Shown here in pieces: positions 49,320 through 58,799 of a stretch of DNA of 64,000 bases; position 1 is the first letter of the stretch; each line of letters begins with the position of its first letter. The stretch is from the NCBI RefSeq assembly GCF_030397665.1, contig NZ_JAPUBT010000006.1, forward strand, positions 62,001-126,000, given 5' to 3'. This DNA comes from Janthinobacterium sp. SUN073 (lineage in GTDB: Bacteria; Pseudomonadota; Gammaproteobacteria; Burkholderiales; Burkholderiaceae_D). Made by a program: the position numbers and the translations under genes. The notes beneath the pieces were generated by a model, which was given only the letters and a program-made list of their open reading frames with translations, did not search any database and was not told where the DNA came from.

Positions 49320-50277
49320 TTCTGCACACTTTGTGTGGATAAGATTGTGAGCAAGCATGAAGTCCAGCATGCAAGTGCTTGATTCACATGGAAAATATCG
49401 TTCTGCGCAAAATACAGGCATAGCAGCTTATCGACAGTAGTCAATGTCAACAAATTAATAGTTATAGAGTTCTGCACATTTACTGTGGACAAGATTGTGC
49501 GCAAAGCCAAGGAATTAAATTAAGTCATTGATTTTAAAGGATATTAAGTCAATGCGTAAAAAAGTGGCAGGCAGAGCGAAACACGCGGCATTTCAAACGT
49601 CAAAGTTCTGCACACAATCTGTGGACAAGATTGTGCGCAAGCGCAAGAATAGATGCCAAGTACCTTGATTTATATCGTTTTTATTTCCCTGCATAAAAAA
49701 ATAGCAGGGCGTGAAAAACGGAGGTTTTCATGCCAAAAACCATCGTCAAACAATACTTTTCCACCGAAAATGCAGTTCCACACATAAAGTGTGGATAAGA
49801 TTGTGAGCAAGCCGATTGACTCCCTGCAAGACCCTTGATTTAAAAGGAGTTTTTTTCAATGCTTAAAAATAAGGCAGCGATGCTACCTGTGCATGCAGTG
49901 GAAAACCCGGACAAACCACGAAACGGTTTATGCAGTTTTGCACACATTCTGTGGATAAGATTGTGAGCAAGGCGTACACCTGGATGCTACACCCTTGATT
50001 TATATGGTTATTTTTATGCTGCGCAAAATTCAGGCAAGCCATGCCATGGCCGTTTCAGTGGATCATTCACGCGCCGGCGCCGAGTTCTGCACATTTTTTG
50101 TGGATAAGATTGTGCGCAAGGCCATGCATGGCATACTAAGCACTTGATTCCTATGTACTTTATTTCCGTGCGTAAAAATGTGGCAGGGCATTTTCTTTTA
50201 CCGAAAGGGGCCTGTCCGGCAACAATTATCCAAGGCAAAAAGTTCCGCACACTTTCTGTGGATAACTTTGTGCGTAA
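49320..50277. repeat. Seven-copy tandem array of 35-bp cores with DnaA-box-like 9-mers
   Basis: Cores lie at 49320-49354, 49470-49504, 49606-49640, 49776-49810, 49936-49970, 50085-50119 and 50243-50277. Each has TTCTGCACA (or a variant), exactly 5 nt, TGTGGATAA (TGTGGACAA in copies 2 and 3), exactly 3 nt, then TGTGnGCAA (TGTGCGTAA in copy 7). TGTGGATAA is the exact complement of the E. coli DnaA box TTATCCACA. Two weaker conserved blocks follow each core: CTTGATT about 30 nt later, and a GCGnAAAA...GGCA block. No coding frame is supported across the region. Solitary boxes lie at 49279-49287 and 50433-50441. Confidence 0.9.
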
Positions 50278-50463
50278 GTGGCAGGGGCTGCACTGATGTA
50301 CTTGATATTAAAGGTTTTTTTCCCTGTGCACGCAAATCAGGCATACGGGAATTCTGCATGAAATCAAATACTTAGAAATAGAACTTGTTGTTTTGCGCGA
50401 TATATGACATAAGCATGACCTCGCCGATAATATGTGGACAGCTTGCTTCTTTCCCCTTGCCTG

Positions 50464-51825
50464 ATGATGAACGACTCCCCGACTGACAGCGGCTTTGCCG
50501 CCCCGCCCGTGCTGACCGTCAGCGCCCTGAACCAGGCCGTCGCACGCCTGCTGGAACGCTCGTTTCCCCTGACCTGGATCGCCGGCGAGATTTCCAACTT
50601 CACGCGCGCCGCCTCTGGCCACTGGTACTTCACCCTCAAGGATGACGGCGCCCAGGTGCGCGCCGTGATGTTCCGTGGCCGCGCCCAGTTTGCCGGCTTC
50701 ACGCCACGCGAAGGCGACAAGGTGGAAGTGCGCGCCCTCGTCACCCTGTACGGCGCACGCGGCGATTACCAGATCAACGTGGAAGCCATCCGCCGCGCCG
50801 GCGTGGGCGCCCTGTACGAAGCGTTCCAGCGCCTGAAAGAAAAACTGGCCGCGCAGGGTCTGTTCGACCAGGAACGCAAGCGCGCCATTCCCATGTTCGC
50901 GCGCAGCATCGGCATCGTCACCAGCCCGCAGGCGGCCGCCCTGCGCGACGTCTTGATCGCGCTCAAGCGACGCGCGCCGCATGTGGGCATCATTCTGTAC
51001 CCGACACCCGTGCAGGGCCAGCAGGCGCCGGAAAAAATCGCGCACGCCATCCGCACGGCATCCACAAGGGCCGAGTGCGACGTGCTGCTGGTGTGCCGTG
51101 GCGGCGGCAGCATCGAGGATTTATGGTCGTTCAACGATGAAGCTGTGGCCCATGCGATCGCCGACTGTTCCATGCCCGTGATCAGCGGCGTGGGCCACGA
51201 GACCGATTTCACCATCGCCGACTTCGCGGCCGACCTGCGCGCGGCCACTCCGACGGCGGCGGCGGAACTGGCGGCCACGCCGCGCGCCGACTGGATGGTT
51301 TCCCTGCGCGCCGACGCGACCGACCTGCGCCGCGCCATGCGCCGCCGCCTCGACGATGCGGCGCAAACGCTGGACCGCCACAGCCGCCGCCTGCTCAACC
51401 CGAAGGCGCAGTTGCAGCAGCAGCGTTTGCAGTTGCTGGCGCTGTCAACGGCCATGACGCATGCGGCGCGCGCGCCCGTGAACCAGTCACAGTACGCACT
51501 GGAACGCCTGCGTTCGCGCTGGGCCGCCTTGCGGCCCGACGTCACGGCGCCGCGCGCCCGCCTGGTGGACATGCAGCGGCGCGGCGGCGCGGCCATGGCG
51601 CAGCTGGTGACGCAGCGGCGCCACCGCCTCGACGGCCTGGCCGCGCAGCTGGAACTGCTCAACCCGCAGCGCACCCTGGAACGCGGCTACGCGATTTTGC
51701 GCGACGAAAAAGGCGCCATCGTGCGCTCGCCGGCACAGCTGCAGGCGCGCCAGAACGTCAATGTGCGCCTGGCCGAAGGCAGCGCGCAGATCGGCATCGC
51801 CAGCGTGCAAGCCACTTTGGAATAA
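50464..51825 (+). CDS. xseA: Exodeoxyribonuclease VII large subunit
   Basis: This 453-residue protein has an N-terminal OB-fold ([35 protein letters not shown]) and the catalytic region with [29 protein letters not shown] and [14 protein letters not shown] long coiled-coil tail follows. With XseB it degrades single-stranded DNA from either end. Two adjacent ATGs compete as start; neither has a strong ribosome site. It diverges from exbB, with the array between. Confidence 0.95.
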   Translation: MMNDSPTDSGFAAPPVLTVSALNQAVARLLERSFPLTWIAGEISNFTRAASGHWYFTLKDDGAQVRAVMFRGRAQFAGFTPREGDKVEVRALVTLYGARGDYQINVEAIRRAGVGALYEAFQRLKEKLAAQGLFDQERKRAIPMFARSIGIVTSPQAAALRDVLIALKRRAPHVGIILYPTPVQGQQAPEKIAHAIRTASTRAECDVLLVCRGGGSIEDLWSFNDEAVAHAIADCSMPVISGVGHETDFTIADFAADLRAATPTAAAELAATPRADWMVSLRADATDLRRAMRRRLDDAAQTLDRHSRRLLNPKAQLQQQRLQLLALSTAMTHAARAPVNQSQYALERLRSRWAALRPDVTAPRARLVDMQRRGGAAMAQLVTQRRHRLDGLAAQLELLNPQRTLERGYAILRDEKGAIVRSPAQLQARQNVNVRLAEGSAQIGIASVQATLE

Positions 51826-51850
51826 AAAAGGCCGGGTGTCGTCACCCGGC
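51823..51850 (-). terminator. Terminator for the leftward TonB receptor transcript
   Basis: GCCGGGTG and CACCCGGC arms (51831-51838 and 51843-51850) form an 8-bp stem. On the minus strand it ends in CTTTTTT; the plus-strand tail is A-rich, so it terminates leftward transcripts, just at the xseA stop. Confidence 0.8.
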
Positions 51851-51888
51851 AAAAACATGCTACTGAGAGCTGCCACATACCGTTTATG

Positions 51889-51957
51889 TAACCCCAGAAG
51901 CAAACCCCGGGGTCAGACCCTCAGGGTCCGACCCCAGCTCTTTTGCCGTTGGGGTTA
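51889..51957. repeat. 69-bp inverted-repeat element containing palindrome copy 2
   Basis: Outer arms TAACCCCA and TGGGGTTA flank the 27-bp palindrome at 51909-51935, which differs from copy 1 (48038-48064) at two bases. It lies between convergent xseA and the TonB receptor, where it can fold in both transcripts. Confidence 0.82.
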
Positions 51958-51963
51958 ACAACA

Positions 51964-54426
51964 TCAGAACTTCATCGACACGCGCGCGCCAAACGTGCGC
52001 GGCGCGTTGTAGAAGGCGCCGTAGATCTGCTGCGTGGGCTGGCATGGCATGCCCACGTCCGTGCAGATTTCATTGACGTCCAGCTTGACCGCCTTGTCCG
52101 TGGCGTTCTGCACGAACGCTTCCACCGTGTAAGCCTTGTTCGCCGGCTGGAAGCGCAGGCTCAGGTCCAGCGTCGTGTAGGCTTCCTGGCGCTTGACACC
52201 CGCATGGCCCGGCACGTCGCCGTTGAAGGCCCCCGCTCCCACATACGACATGGTTTCGTAGTGCACCGAGGCGCGCGGCGTGAGCTGGCCGCCGGCGACG
52301 GCGAAATCATGCTCGTACTGGACGGTCGTGGAAAACTTCGGCGCATGCTTCATGGTGCTGCCGCCCACGTTCACCAGTGGCGCCGTTGAGCCGCAAGACT
52401 GGCCATTCGCGCGCGCCGCGTCGACGTCGCACGAGAGAAAATCGTCATACACAGCTTTCAGCCAGGTAGCGTTGCCCGTCAGGCGGTCGACCTTCGTTGG
52501 CCGCCACACCCACTCCGCTTCCAGCCCCTTGACGGTGGCGCCGGCCGCATTGAAGTTGGCCAGCACGCTGTTGACCACCTGCGATTCCAGCTTGTCCTTG
52601 TACTTCATCAGGAAGGCATCGAGGTTCAGGGTCAGTTCGCGGTTCAGCAAGTCCGACTTGAAGCCGATTTCATAACTGGTCAGCTTTTCCGGCTTGGTGG
52701 TGGCGCCGCCGTCGCCGATGGCCGGCGAATGGAAGCCCGTCGTCACGGAACCGAACAGCAAAATGTCGGGGCGCAGCTTGTACTCGATGCGGCCCAGCCA
52801 GGTGGCCTGGCCGTATTTCAGGTCGGCCGTATTGTCGCCCGGCGTATTGCCGCAGGCGGCGGCCGTGATGGCGCCGCCCGGTCCGATATTGTGCGTGTTG
52901 GCCAGGCCCGTGCCGGGCGTGACCAGCTGGCGCAGCTGGTCGGCAGTGAGCACCGTGGTGCCCAGCGGCGTATTCGCGGGCCAGTTCGGGCAAGCCCAGT
53001 TCTTGCCGCCGATGTCGAACTTATGGTCTTTCGTGTAGCGCGCACCGGCCGTCAGCTTGATCTGGTCCGTCACCTGCTGGCTGACCTGGCCGAATACAGC
53101 CTTGGATTTGAGCTGGCGGTCGCCCTGGATGAAGGACATGGCCGAGGCATACTGGCCCACGGTGGGCTGCACGAAAATCACGGCGCCGTTGGCGATATCC
53201 TGCTGCACGGCCGCCTGCGAAATCTGGCTGCGGTCGATATCGAAGCGCACCTTGTTCTTTTCATTGAAGAGGAACAGGCCGGCCACCCACTGGAACGGCG
53301 CATCGTCGTCCGAGCGCGCCTGCAGCTCGTGCGAATAGCTGTCGAACTGCGCCCAGTCGGTGCGGTTTTCCGATTTGAAGCCGGGGAACAGGCCCGCATC
53401 CGAGTCGTTGCTGTTCTGGCGCTTGTAGCGGCTCCAGCTGCCCAGGTACGTGAAGTCCAGCGCCTCCGTCGGCTTGTAATTGAGCTTGCCCTTGTAGGTC
53501 AAAATCGACTGGTCCAGCGTGCCCGGCGTATCGATCAGGGCCGAGCGCAGCTTCTCGCCCGGCTTCGGTTCGGCCGCCAGGTAGACGTTGCCGGAACCCT
53601 GGTCGAGGAAGTAGTCGGCGATGAAGGTGCCGCGCAACTGCGGCGTGAACTTCCACAACAGCGAGGCGCGCACGCCCATCTGGTCGCCGGCGCCATACTT
53701 GGCCGTGCCCGGCATGACGTTCGAGCCGCGACGGAAATCCACCGTGCCGTCATGGCTATCCTTGATGGCGGCGATGCGCAGCGCCACGTCGTCGGAAAAC
53801 GGGATATTGAGCATGCCCTGCGTCTGCAAATGGCGGTAGTCGCCCACCGTGATGCCGGCCGAGCCCATGAACTTGGCCGTGCTGGGCGCGGCCGACACGA
53901 GGTTGACAGCGCCCGCCGTCGAATTGCGGCCATTCAGGGTGCCTTGCGGACCCCGTGCCACCTCGACGTGACTCAAGTCGTACATCAGCGCCGTGGCACC
54001 CTGGGGACGCGGCGAATACACGCCGTCGACATAGAAGGCGACGGCCGGGTCGCCCAGCTCCGTGTGGTTGGCCGAACCGACGCCGCGCATGTAGACGTGC
54101 ACGCCGCCCGAATCGCCATGCTGCTCGACGACGAGGCTCGGCACCATGGTCGCCAGCGATGCCAGATCTTTCACTTGATTGTTTTGCAGGGTGTCCTGGT
54201 TGAAGGCGGTGACGGCCAGCGGCGTCTCCTGCACGAAGGTATTGCGGCGCGTGGCCGTGACGACGATGCGGTCCATCTGTTCGGCTGCCGGTTTTGCCGC
54301 GTCGGTGGCTGCCGTGGTGCTGACCGCTTCCTGGGCCATGGCGGCGCCGCTGCCCAGCAAGATGAACTGGGCGAAGGTCGCATGCGCCAGGCTGAGGGCG
54401 ATGGTATTGCGTTTGAGCTGTTGCAT
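51964..54426 (-). CDS. TonB-dependent receptor of the glucoside operon
   Basis: This 820-residue outer-membrane receptor has a signal peptide ending AMA, a TonB-box-like RIVVTATRR, a plug domain (YMRGVGSANHTE, VARGPQGTLNGRNSTAGAVN), and a barrel ending in RVSMKF. It is last in an operon with a sugar ABC importer and a GH1 enzyme, so it probably admits beta-glucosides or oligosaccharides too large for porins. The AGGAG-associated ATG is used; 13 extra upstream codons are rejected. It is 107 bp from the ATPase gene. Confidence 0.88.
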   Translation of the reverse strand: MQQLKRNTIALSLAHATFAQFILLGSGAAMAQEAVSTTAATDAAKPAAEQMDRIVVTATRRNTFVQETPLAVTAFNQDTLQNNQVKDLASLATMVPSLVVEQHGDSGGVHVYMRGVGSANHTELGDPAVAFYVDGVYSPRPQGATALMYDLSHVEVARGPQGTLNGRNSTAGAVNLVSAAPSTAKFMGSAGITVGDYRHLQTQGMLNIPFSDDVALRIAAIKDSHDGTVDFRRGSNVMPGTAKYGAGDQMGVRASLLWKFTPQLRGTFIADYFLDQGSGNVYLAAEPKPGEKLRSALIDTPGTLDQSILTYKGKLNYKPTEALDFTYLGSWSRYKRQNSNDSDAGLFPGFKSENRTDWAQFDSYSHELQARSDDDAPFQWVAGLFLFNEKNKVRFDIDRSQISQAAVQQDIANGAVIFVQPTVGQYASAMSFIQGDRQLKSKAVFGQVSQQVTDQIKLTAGARYTKDHKFDIGGKNWACPNWPANTPLGTTVLTADQLRQLVTPGTGLANTHNIGPGGAITAAACGNTPGDNTADLKYGQATWLGRIEYKLRPDILLFGSVTTGFHSPAIGDGGATTKPEKLTSYEIGFKSDLLNRELTLNLDAFLMKYKDKLESQVVNSVLANFNAAGATVKGLEAEWVWRPTKVDRLTGNATWLKAVYDDFLSCDVDAARANGQSCGSTAPLVNVGGSTMKHAPKFSTTVQYEHDFAVAGGQLTPRASVHYETMSYVGAGAFNGDVPGHAGVKRQEAYTTLDLSLRFQPANKAYTVEAFVQNATDKAVKLDVNEICTDVGMPCQPTQQIYGAFYNAPRTFGARVSMKF

Positions 54427-54533
54427 TGTTGTTGTCTCCTGTACCGCTGGTTGAATGATGATCACATAGCTCTTTGGCTATTGCTGCACATTTTTTGGGT
54501 GTCAATCTGAAGTCATGTCGCCTCCGTGCGGGG

Positions 54534-55586
54534 TCAATGGGTGGCCACGGCGCGCCCGGCCGTGTCGAATAAAAAGGCATGGCCCTCTTCCGGCGCGAAG
54601 CCGATGGCGCTGCCCTGCGCCAGCGCGTGGCGCGCCTCGCCATGCAGCTTGATGGCCACCGCGTGCGGGCCGCCGTCGATGCGGCCGTCAAGCGTCGCGT
54701 GGATGATCTGCGCGTCGCCCAGCTGCTCGATCAGCGTGACCGTGGCGCCGTAGCCCTCATTGCGCGGCACCAGGCGCAGGTGCTCGGGGCGTATGCCGAC
54801 CAGCATGCCCGCCTCGCCACCGAGCTGGCTGGCCAGTGCCGGGACGGCGGCGCACGGCAAAAAGTTCATGCGCAAGGCGCCGATGAAGCCGGCCACGAAC
54901 TGGCTGGCCGGATGGCGGTACAGGTCCAAAGGCGCGCCCACCTGCTCCAGGTGGCCGCCGTGGAAAACGGCGACCCGGTCACCGAGGGTCATGGCTTCGA
55001 CCTGGTCGTGCGTCACATAGATCATGGTGGTGCCCAGTTCCTGGTGCAGCTTGGCCAGCTCGATGCGCGTCTGCACGCGCAGCGAGGCGTCGAGGTTGGA
55101 CAGCGGCTCGTCAAACAAAAACACCTTGGGCTGGCGCACGATGGAGCGGCCGATCGCCACGCGCTGGCGCTCGCCGCCTGACAAAGCCTTGGGTTTGCGG
55201 TCGAGCAGGTGCGTGATCTGCAAAATCTCGGCCACCTTGCCGACGGCCGCGCGCACTTCTGCCTCCGGTTTGCCCGCCAATTTGAGGGCAAAACCCATGT
55301 TCTCGCGCGCCGTCATGTGCGGATACAGGGCGTAGCTCTGGAAGACCATGGCGATGCCCCGCTCGGCCGGCGCCACGTCGTTGGCCAGCAAGTCGCCGAT
55401 GCGCAGCTGGCCCGCGCTGATGTCTTCCAGTCCCGCGATCATGCGCAGCAGGGTCGACTTGCCGCAGCCGGACGGCCCGACGAAGACCATGAATTCGCCG
55501 TCATGGATATCGAGGTCCAGGCCCTTGACGATTTCCGGACCGTCGCCGTAGGTCTTGCGGATGCCGCGCAGGGAAATGGCGGCCAT
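54534..55586 (-). CDS. Sugar ABC transporter ATP-binding protein (MalK/UgpC type)
   Basis: This 350-residue ATPase has [33 protein letters not shown] and a C-terminal TOBE/regulatory domain (about 235-345), as in MalK. It powers the two permeases of this operon. The start is an ATG 1 bp after the GH1 stop with GGGGAG upstream; a 13-codon extension is rejected. The regulatory domain suggests inducer exclusion control may apply, but this is not shown. Confidence 0.93.
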   Translation of the reverse strand: MAAISLRGIRKTYGDGPEIVKGLDLDIHDGEFMVFVGPSGCGKSTLLRMIAGLEDISAGQLRIGDLLANDVAPAERGIAMVFQSYALYPHMTARENMGFALKLAGKPEAEVRAAVGKVAEILQITHLLDRKPKALSGGERQRVAIGRSIVRQPKVFLFDEPLSNLDASLRVQTRIELAKLHQELGTTMIYVTHDQVEAMTLGDRVAVFHGGHLEQVGAPLDLYRHPASQFVAGFIGALRMNFLPCAAVPALASQLGGEAGMLVGIRPEHLRLVPRNEGYGATVTLIEQLGDAQIIHATLDGRIDGGPHAVAIKLHGEARHALAQGSAIGFAPEEGHAFLFDTAGRAVATH

Positions 55587-55587
55587 G

Positions 55588-56955
55588 TCAGTGCTCCCCG
55601 GCCAGGGCAACGGCATGGGACGCACGCTGGGCGATAATAAAATCGCGGTACCACAGGGCGCTGTCCTTGAAGCTGCGCTGCTGCGTGGCGTAATCGACGT
55701 ACAGCATGCCGAAGCGCTTGGCGTAGCCCGAGTTCCACTCGAAGTTGTCCATCAGGCTCCAGTAGAAATAGCCGCGCACGTCGATGCCCTGCGCGATCAC
55801 GGCGCGCAAGGCGTCCAGGTGCAGCTGCACGTATTCGATGCGCGGCGCGTCGTGGATCTTGCCGTCGACGGGCTTGTCGGCCACGGCCATGCCGTTTTCC
55901 GTGATGTAGACGGGCGGCAGGCGGTATTCGCGGTGCAGGCCCACCAGCAGCTCCGTCAAGCCCTGCGGATAGGTCTCCCAGCCCATGTCGTTGACACCGA
56001 GCTTGCATTCGGGCTTGCGCGGCGGCGTCTCTGCGCTCATGAAAGCGCGCGTGTAGTAGTTCACGCCGAGGAAATCGATGGGCTGTTTGATATCTGTGAA
56101 ATCGTTTTCAAAGATGGACAAAGCAGAAGCGTCGGCGTGTTTCAGGGCCAGCGCCGGGTAGCGGCCCTTGAAGATGGCGTCCATATACCACTGCACCGAG
56201 CGCGCATATTCGAGTTCGGCCAGCTCGCGGTCCTGCGCGCTGTCGGTGGCCGGCGTGGCCGTCCACTGATTGAGCACGATGCCCAGTTTTGCCGGTACAT
56301 TCGCGGCGCGCATCGCCTGCATGGCCAGGCCGTGCGACAGCAGCAAGTGGTGCGACACTTGCACGGCGGCGGCCGGATCGGCCATGCCGGGCGCGAACTG
56401 GCCCGTGCCGTGGCCCAGCACGGCCGTGCACCACGGTTCATTGTGCGTGGCGATGCTGGCGACCTGGTGCCCGAAGCGGCGCGCCACCTCGGCCGCGTAG
56501 GCGGCGAAGTGATAGCAGGTGGCGCGATTGAGCCAGCCGCCCTCGTCCTGCAAGGCTTGCGGCAAGTCCCAGTGGTACAGAGTTAAATGGGCATCGAGGC
56601 CCTTGGCGGCCAGGGCGTCGAGCAGGCGCGCATAAAAGTCGAAGCCGGCCTCGTTCCAGGCGCAGGAACCCGTCGGCTGCACCCGCGACCAGGACATGGA
56701 AAAACGGTAGGCGTTCACGCCCAGGCTGGCGATCAGCTCCACGTCCTCCGCGTAGCGGTGATAGTGGTCGCAGGCCACGTCGCCATTGCTGCCGTCGATG
56801 ATCTTGCCGTCGGCATGGCTGAAGGTATCCCAGATGGACGGGCCGCGGCCGTCGATGGCGGCGGCGCCCTCGATCTGGTAGGCGCTGGTGGCCACGCCCC
56901 AGGTGAAGGTGGCGGGGAAGTTGGTGTCGATGTCGTCGTTATGCATGGTGGTCAT
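55588..56955 (-). CDS. GH1 beta-glucosidase
   Basis: This 455-residue enzyme has [15 protein letters not shown], the acid/base glutamate in THNEPW, and the nucleophile in YITENGMA, followed by [13 protein letters not shown]. No signal peptide is seen, so it acts in the cytoplasm on sugars brought in by the ABC system, such as cellobiose or aryl-glucosides. It sits between the permease and ATPase genes. Confidence 0.95.
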   Translation of the reverse strand: MTTMHNDDIDTNFPATFTWGVATSAYQIEGAAAIDGRGPSIWDTFSHADGKIIDGSNGDVACDHYHRYAEDVELIASLGVNAYRFSMSWSRVQPTGSCAWNEAGFDFYARLLDALAAKGLDAHLTLYHWDLPQALQDEGGWLNRATCYHFAAYAAEVARRFGHQVASIATHNEPWCTAVLGHGTGQFAPGMADPAAAVQVSHHLLLSHGLAMQAMRAANVPAKLGIVLNQWTATPATDSAQDRELAELEYARSVQWYMDAIFKGRYPALALKHADASALSIFENDFTDIKQPIDFLGVNYYTRAFMSAETPPRKPECKLGVNDMGWETYPQGLTELLVGLHREYRLPPVYITENGMAVADKPVDGKIHDAPRIEYVQLHLDALRAVIAQGIDVRGYFYWSLMDNFEWNSGYAKRFGMLYVDYATQQRSFKDSALWYRDFIIAQRASHAVALAGEH

Positions 56956-56987
56956 GTCAGTGTGAGGGGTTGAGATAAATGTGTGGA

Positions 56988-57806
56988 TCAGCCTTTGACG
57001 GCGCCCTGGGTCAGGCCTTCAATTAAACGCTTCGAGGCGACAAAAAACATCAGCAGCAGCGGCAGCACGGCGATGGCGGCACCCGTCATCAGCGCGCCCC
57101 ACTCCGTGTTGTTCGGTGCCTGCATGCTGCGCAGGGCCAGCGGGATCGTGTAGTTCTCGACCGAGCGCATGACGACCAGCGGCGTAATAAAATTGTTCCA
57201 CGAGTTGATGAAGGTGATCAGGCCCAGGGTGCCCATGGCGGGGCCGATCAGCGGCAGCACGACGCGCCAGTAGATGACGAATTCGCCGCAGCCATCGATG
57301 CGCGCCGCCTCGATCAAGTCCTTGGGGATCGCCGTGCCGATGTACTGGCGCATGAGGAAAATACCCAGCGCGCCGGCAGCGCCCGGCACGTACAGGGCGC
57401 GCGGCTGGTCCAGCCAGCCGAGGAAATCCATCAGCATGAAGGTGGGAATCATGTTCATGAACGACGGGATGATCATCGACGCCATCACCAGGGTGAACAG
57501 GGGCCGCTTGAAGCGGAACTCGTACATGGCGAACGCATAGCCGCCCAGCGAGCAAAAGAACAAGGTCAGCGCCGTGGTCATCAGGGCCACGTACAGGCTG
57601 ATGCCGATATTGCGCCAGAACGGCAGGCGTTCCTGCAGCAGCTCGATGTTATTCAGCAGGGCCGTGCCGAACCAGCGCGGCGGCGGCAGGCTGTAGATCT
57701 CGGCGCTCGTGTGCGTGGCGAAGACGAACATGAAGTAGAACGGCGCGACCATGATCAGGGCGCCAATGGCCACCATGGCGTAGGCCGTCCAGCGGGTGGT
57801 TTTCAT
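56988..57806 (-). CDS. Carbohydrate ABC transporter permease (MalG type)
   Basis: This 272-residue permease has six membrane helices and the EAA loop near residue 165, EAARIDGCGEFVIYWRVVLPLIGPA. It is the second permease of a CUT1 importer. Its start overlaps the end of the other permease gene by 4 bp, indicating coupled translation. The GH1 gene follows after 32 bp. Confidence 0.93.
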   Translation of the reverse strand: MKTTRWTAYAMVAIGALIMVAPFYFMFVFATHTSAEIYSLPPPRWFGTALLNNIELLQERLPFWRNIGISLYVALMTTALTLFFCSLGGYAFAMYEFRFKRPLFTLVMASMIIPSFMNMIPTFMLMDFLGWLDQPRALYVPGAAGALGIFLMRQYIGTAIPKDLIEAARIDGCGEFVIYWRVVLPLIGPAMGTLGLITFINSWNNFITPLVVMRSVENYTIPLALRSMQAPNNTEWGALMTGAAIAVLPLLLMFFVASKRLIEGLTQGAVKG

Positions 57807-58792
57807 TTGGCCTCCCTGCGCTCGTTGCGGCTGAAGATGCGGTTATTCACCCAGGTGGTGCTGGCGATGATGAGGAACAGCAGCCAGGAAATGGCCGACG
57901 CCGTGCCGAAGTCGCCCGAGGAAAACGCCGTCTTGTAGACGAAGATGGCCGTCGTCATCACCGACTGGCTCACGCCGCTCGATTCGGCCACCAGCACGAA
58001 CGGCTCCTCGAACAGCTGCAGATTGCCCATGATGGTGAGCGTGACGGCCAGGTAGATCATGGGGCGCAGCTGCGGCAGGGTGATGTACCAGAATTGCTGG
58101 CGTGTCGAGGCGCCGTCGATGGTGGCCGCCTCGTACAGATCCTTGGGAATGACCTGCAGCGCGGACAAATACAGCACCAGGTTCCAGCCCAGGTAGCGCC
58201 AGAAAATCACGAAGGCGACGGCCGGCTTGATGAACAGCGAGCTGCCCAGCCAGTCGATCGATTCCGCCGGAAACAGGCCGCCCACCAGCGGCAGGCTGGC
58301 GCACCATTGGAGCAGCACATTGATCTGCCCATAGTCGCGCGAGAACAGGGTGTTGAAGACCATGGCGATGGCCACGCTGGACGTGATGAACGGTAAAAAG
58401 TAAATGCCGATCACCAGGTTGCGCGAGCGCTTGAAGCTGTTGTGGATGAAGGCCGCCAGCGGAATGGCCACCAGGTGTTGCGGCACGCCCGAGGCCAGCG
58501 CCAGCCAGATGGTATTGCCCAGCGAGCGCAAGAACCACGGATCGCTCAGTGCATATTTGTAGTTATCCAGGCCCACCCACTGCATGGCTTCCACGCCGCT
58601 GGCCGCTTCCCACTGGTTGAACGACAGATAGATGGAAAACAGCAGCGGGAACAGGCTGAAGACGGCGAACAAAATGAAGAAGGGGCTGATGAAAATATAC
58701 GGCGCCCACTGCTTCATGTTGAAGCGCTTTCTGGCGGGCCGCGCCGCAGCAGCAGCGGGCGCGCCCTCGGTACAAGGCATGGAGGTAGTCAT
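57803..58792 (-). CDS. Carbohydrate ABC transporter permease (MalF type)
   Basis: This 329-residue permease has six membrane helices after a cytoplasmic N-tail. The EAA loop is EAATIDGASTRQQFWYITLPQL. It pairs with the downstream permease in a CUT1-type importer. It begins 7 bp after the binding-protein stop and overlaps the next gene. Confidence 0.93.
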   Translation of the reverse strand: MTTSMPCTEGAPAAAAARPARKRFNMKQWAPYIFISPFFILFAVFSLFPLLFSIYLSFNQWEAASGVEAMQWVGLDNYKYALSDPWFLRSLGNTIWLALASGVPQHLVAIPLAAFIHNSFKRSRNLVIGIYFLPFITSSVAIAMVFNTLFSRDYGQINVLLQWCASLPLVGGLFPAESIDWLGSSLFIKPAVAFVIFWRYLGWNLVLYLSALQVIPKDLYEAATIDGASTRQQFWYITLPQLRPMIYLAVTLTIMGNLQLFEEPFVLVAESSGVSQSVMTTAIFVYKTAFSSGDFGTASAISWLLFLIIASTTWVNNRIFSRNERREAK

Positions 58793-58799
58793 GCTGCTC

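Noticed and set aside
48531..49421. 296-residue ExbB with long N-terminal extension
   Set aside because: The extra 96 codons read through the promoter region and the first array core without ribosome site; a TTG with AGGAG gives a normal-length ExbB.
49320..50277. CRISPR array
   Set aside because: Repeat cores are 35 bp but the intervals are 100-135 bp and themselves partly conserved; no cas genes or leader are nearby.
49320..50277. Chromosomal oriC
   Set aside because: No dnaA, dnaN, rpmH or gidA/parAB genes flank the array; neighbours are exbB and xseA. Not excluded experimentally.
51823..51850. Terminator for xseA
   Set aside because: The hairpin's plus-strand tail is A-rich; only the minus-strand reading has the U-run.
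52729..54510. 593-codon rightward frame opposite the TonB receptor
   Set aside because: Antisense shadow; the receptor has plug and barrel motifs in the other frame.
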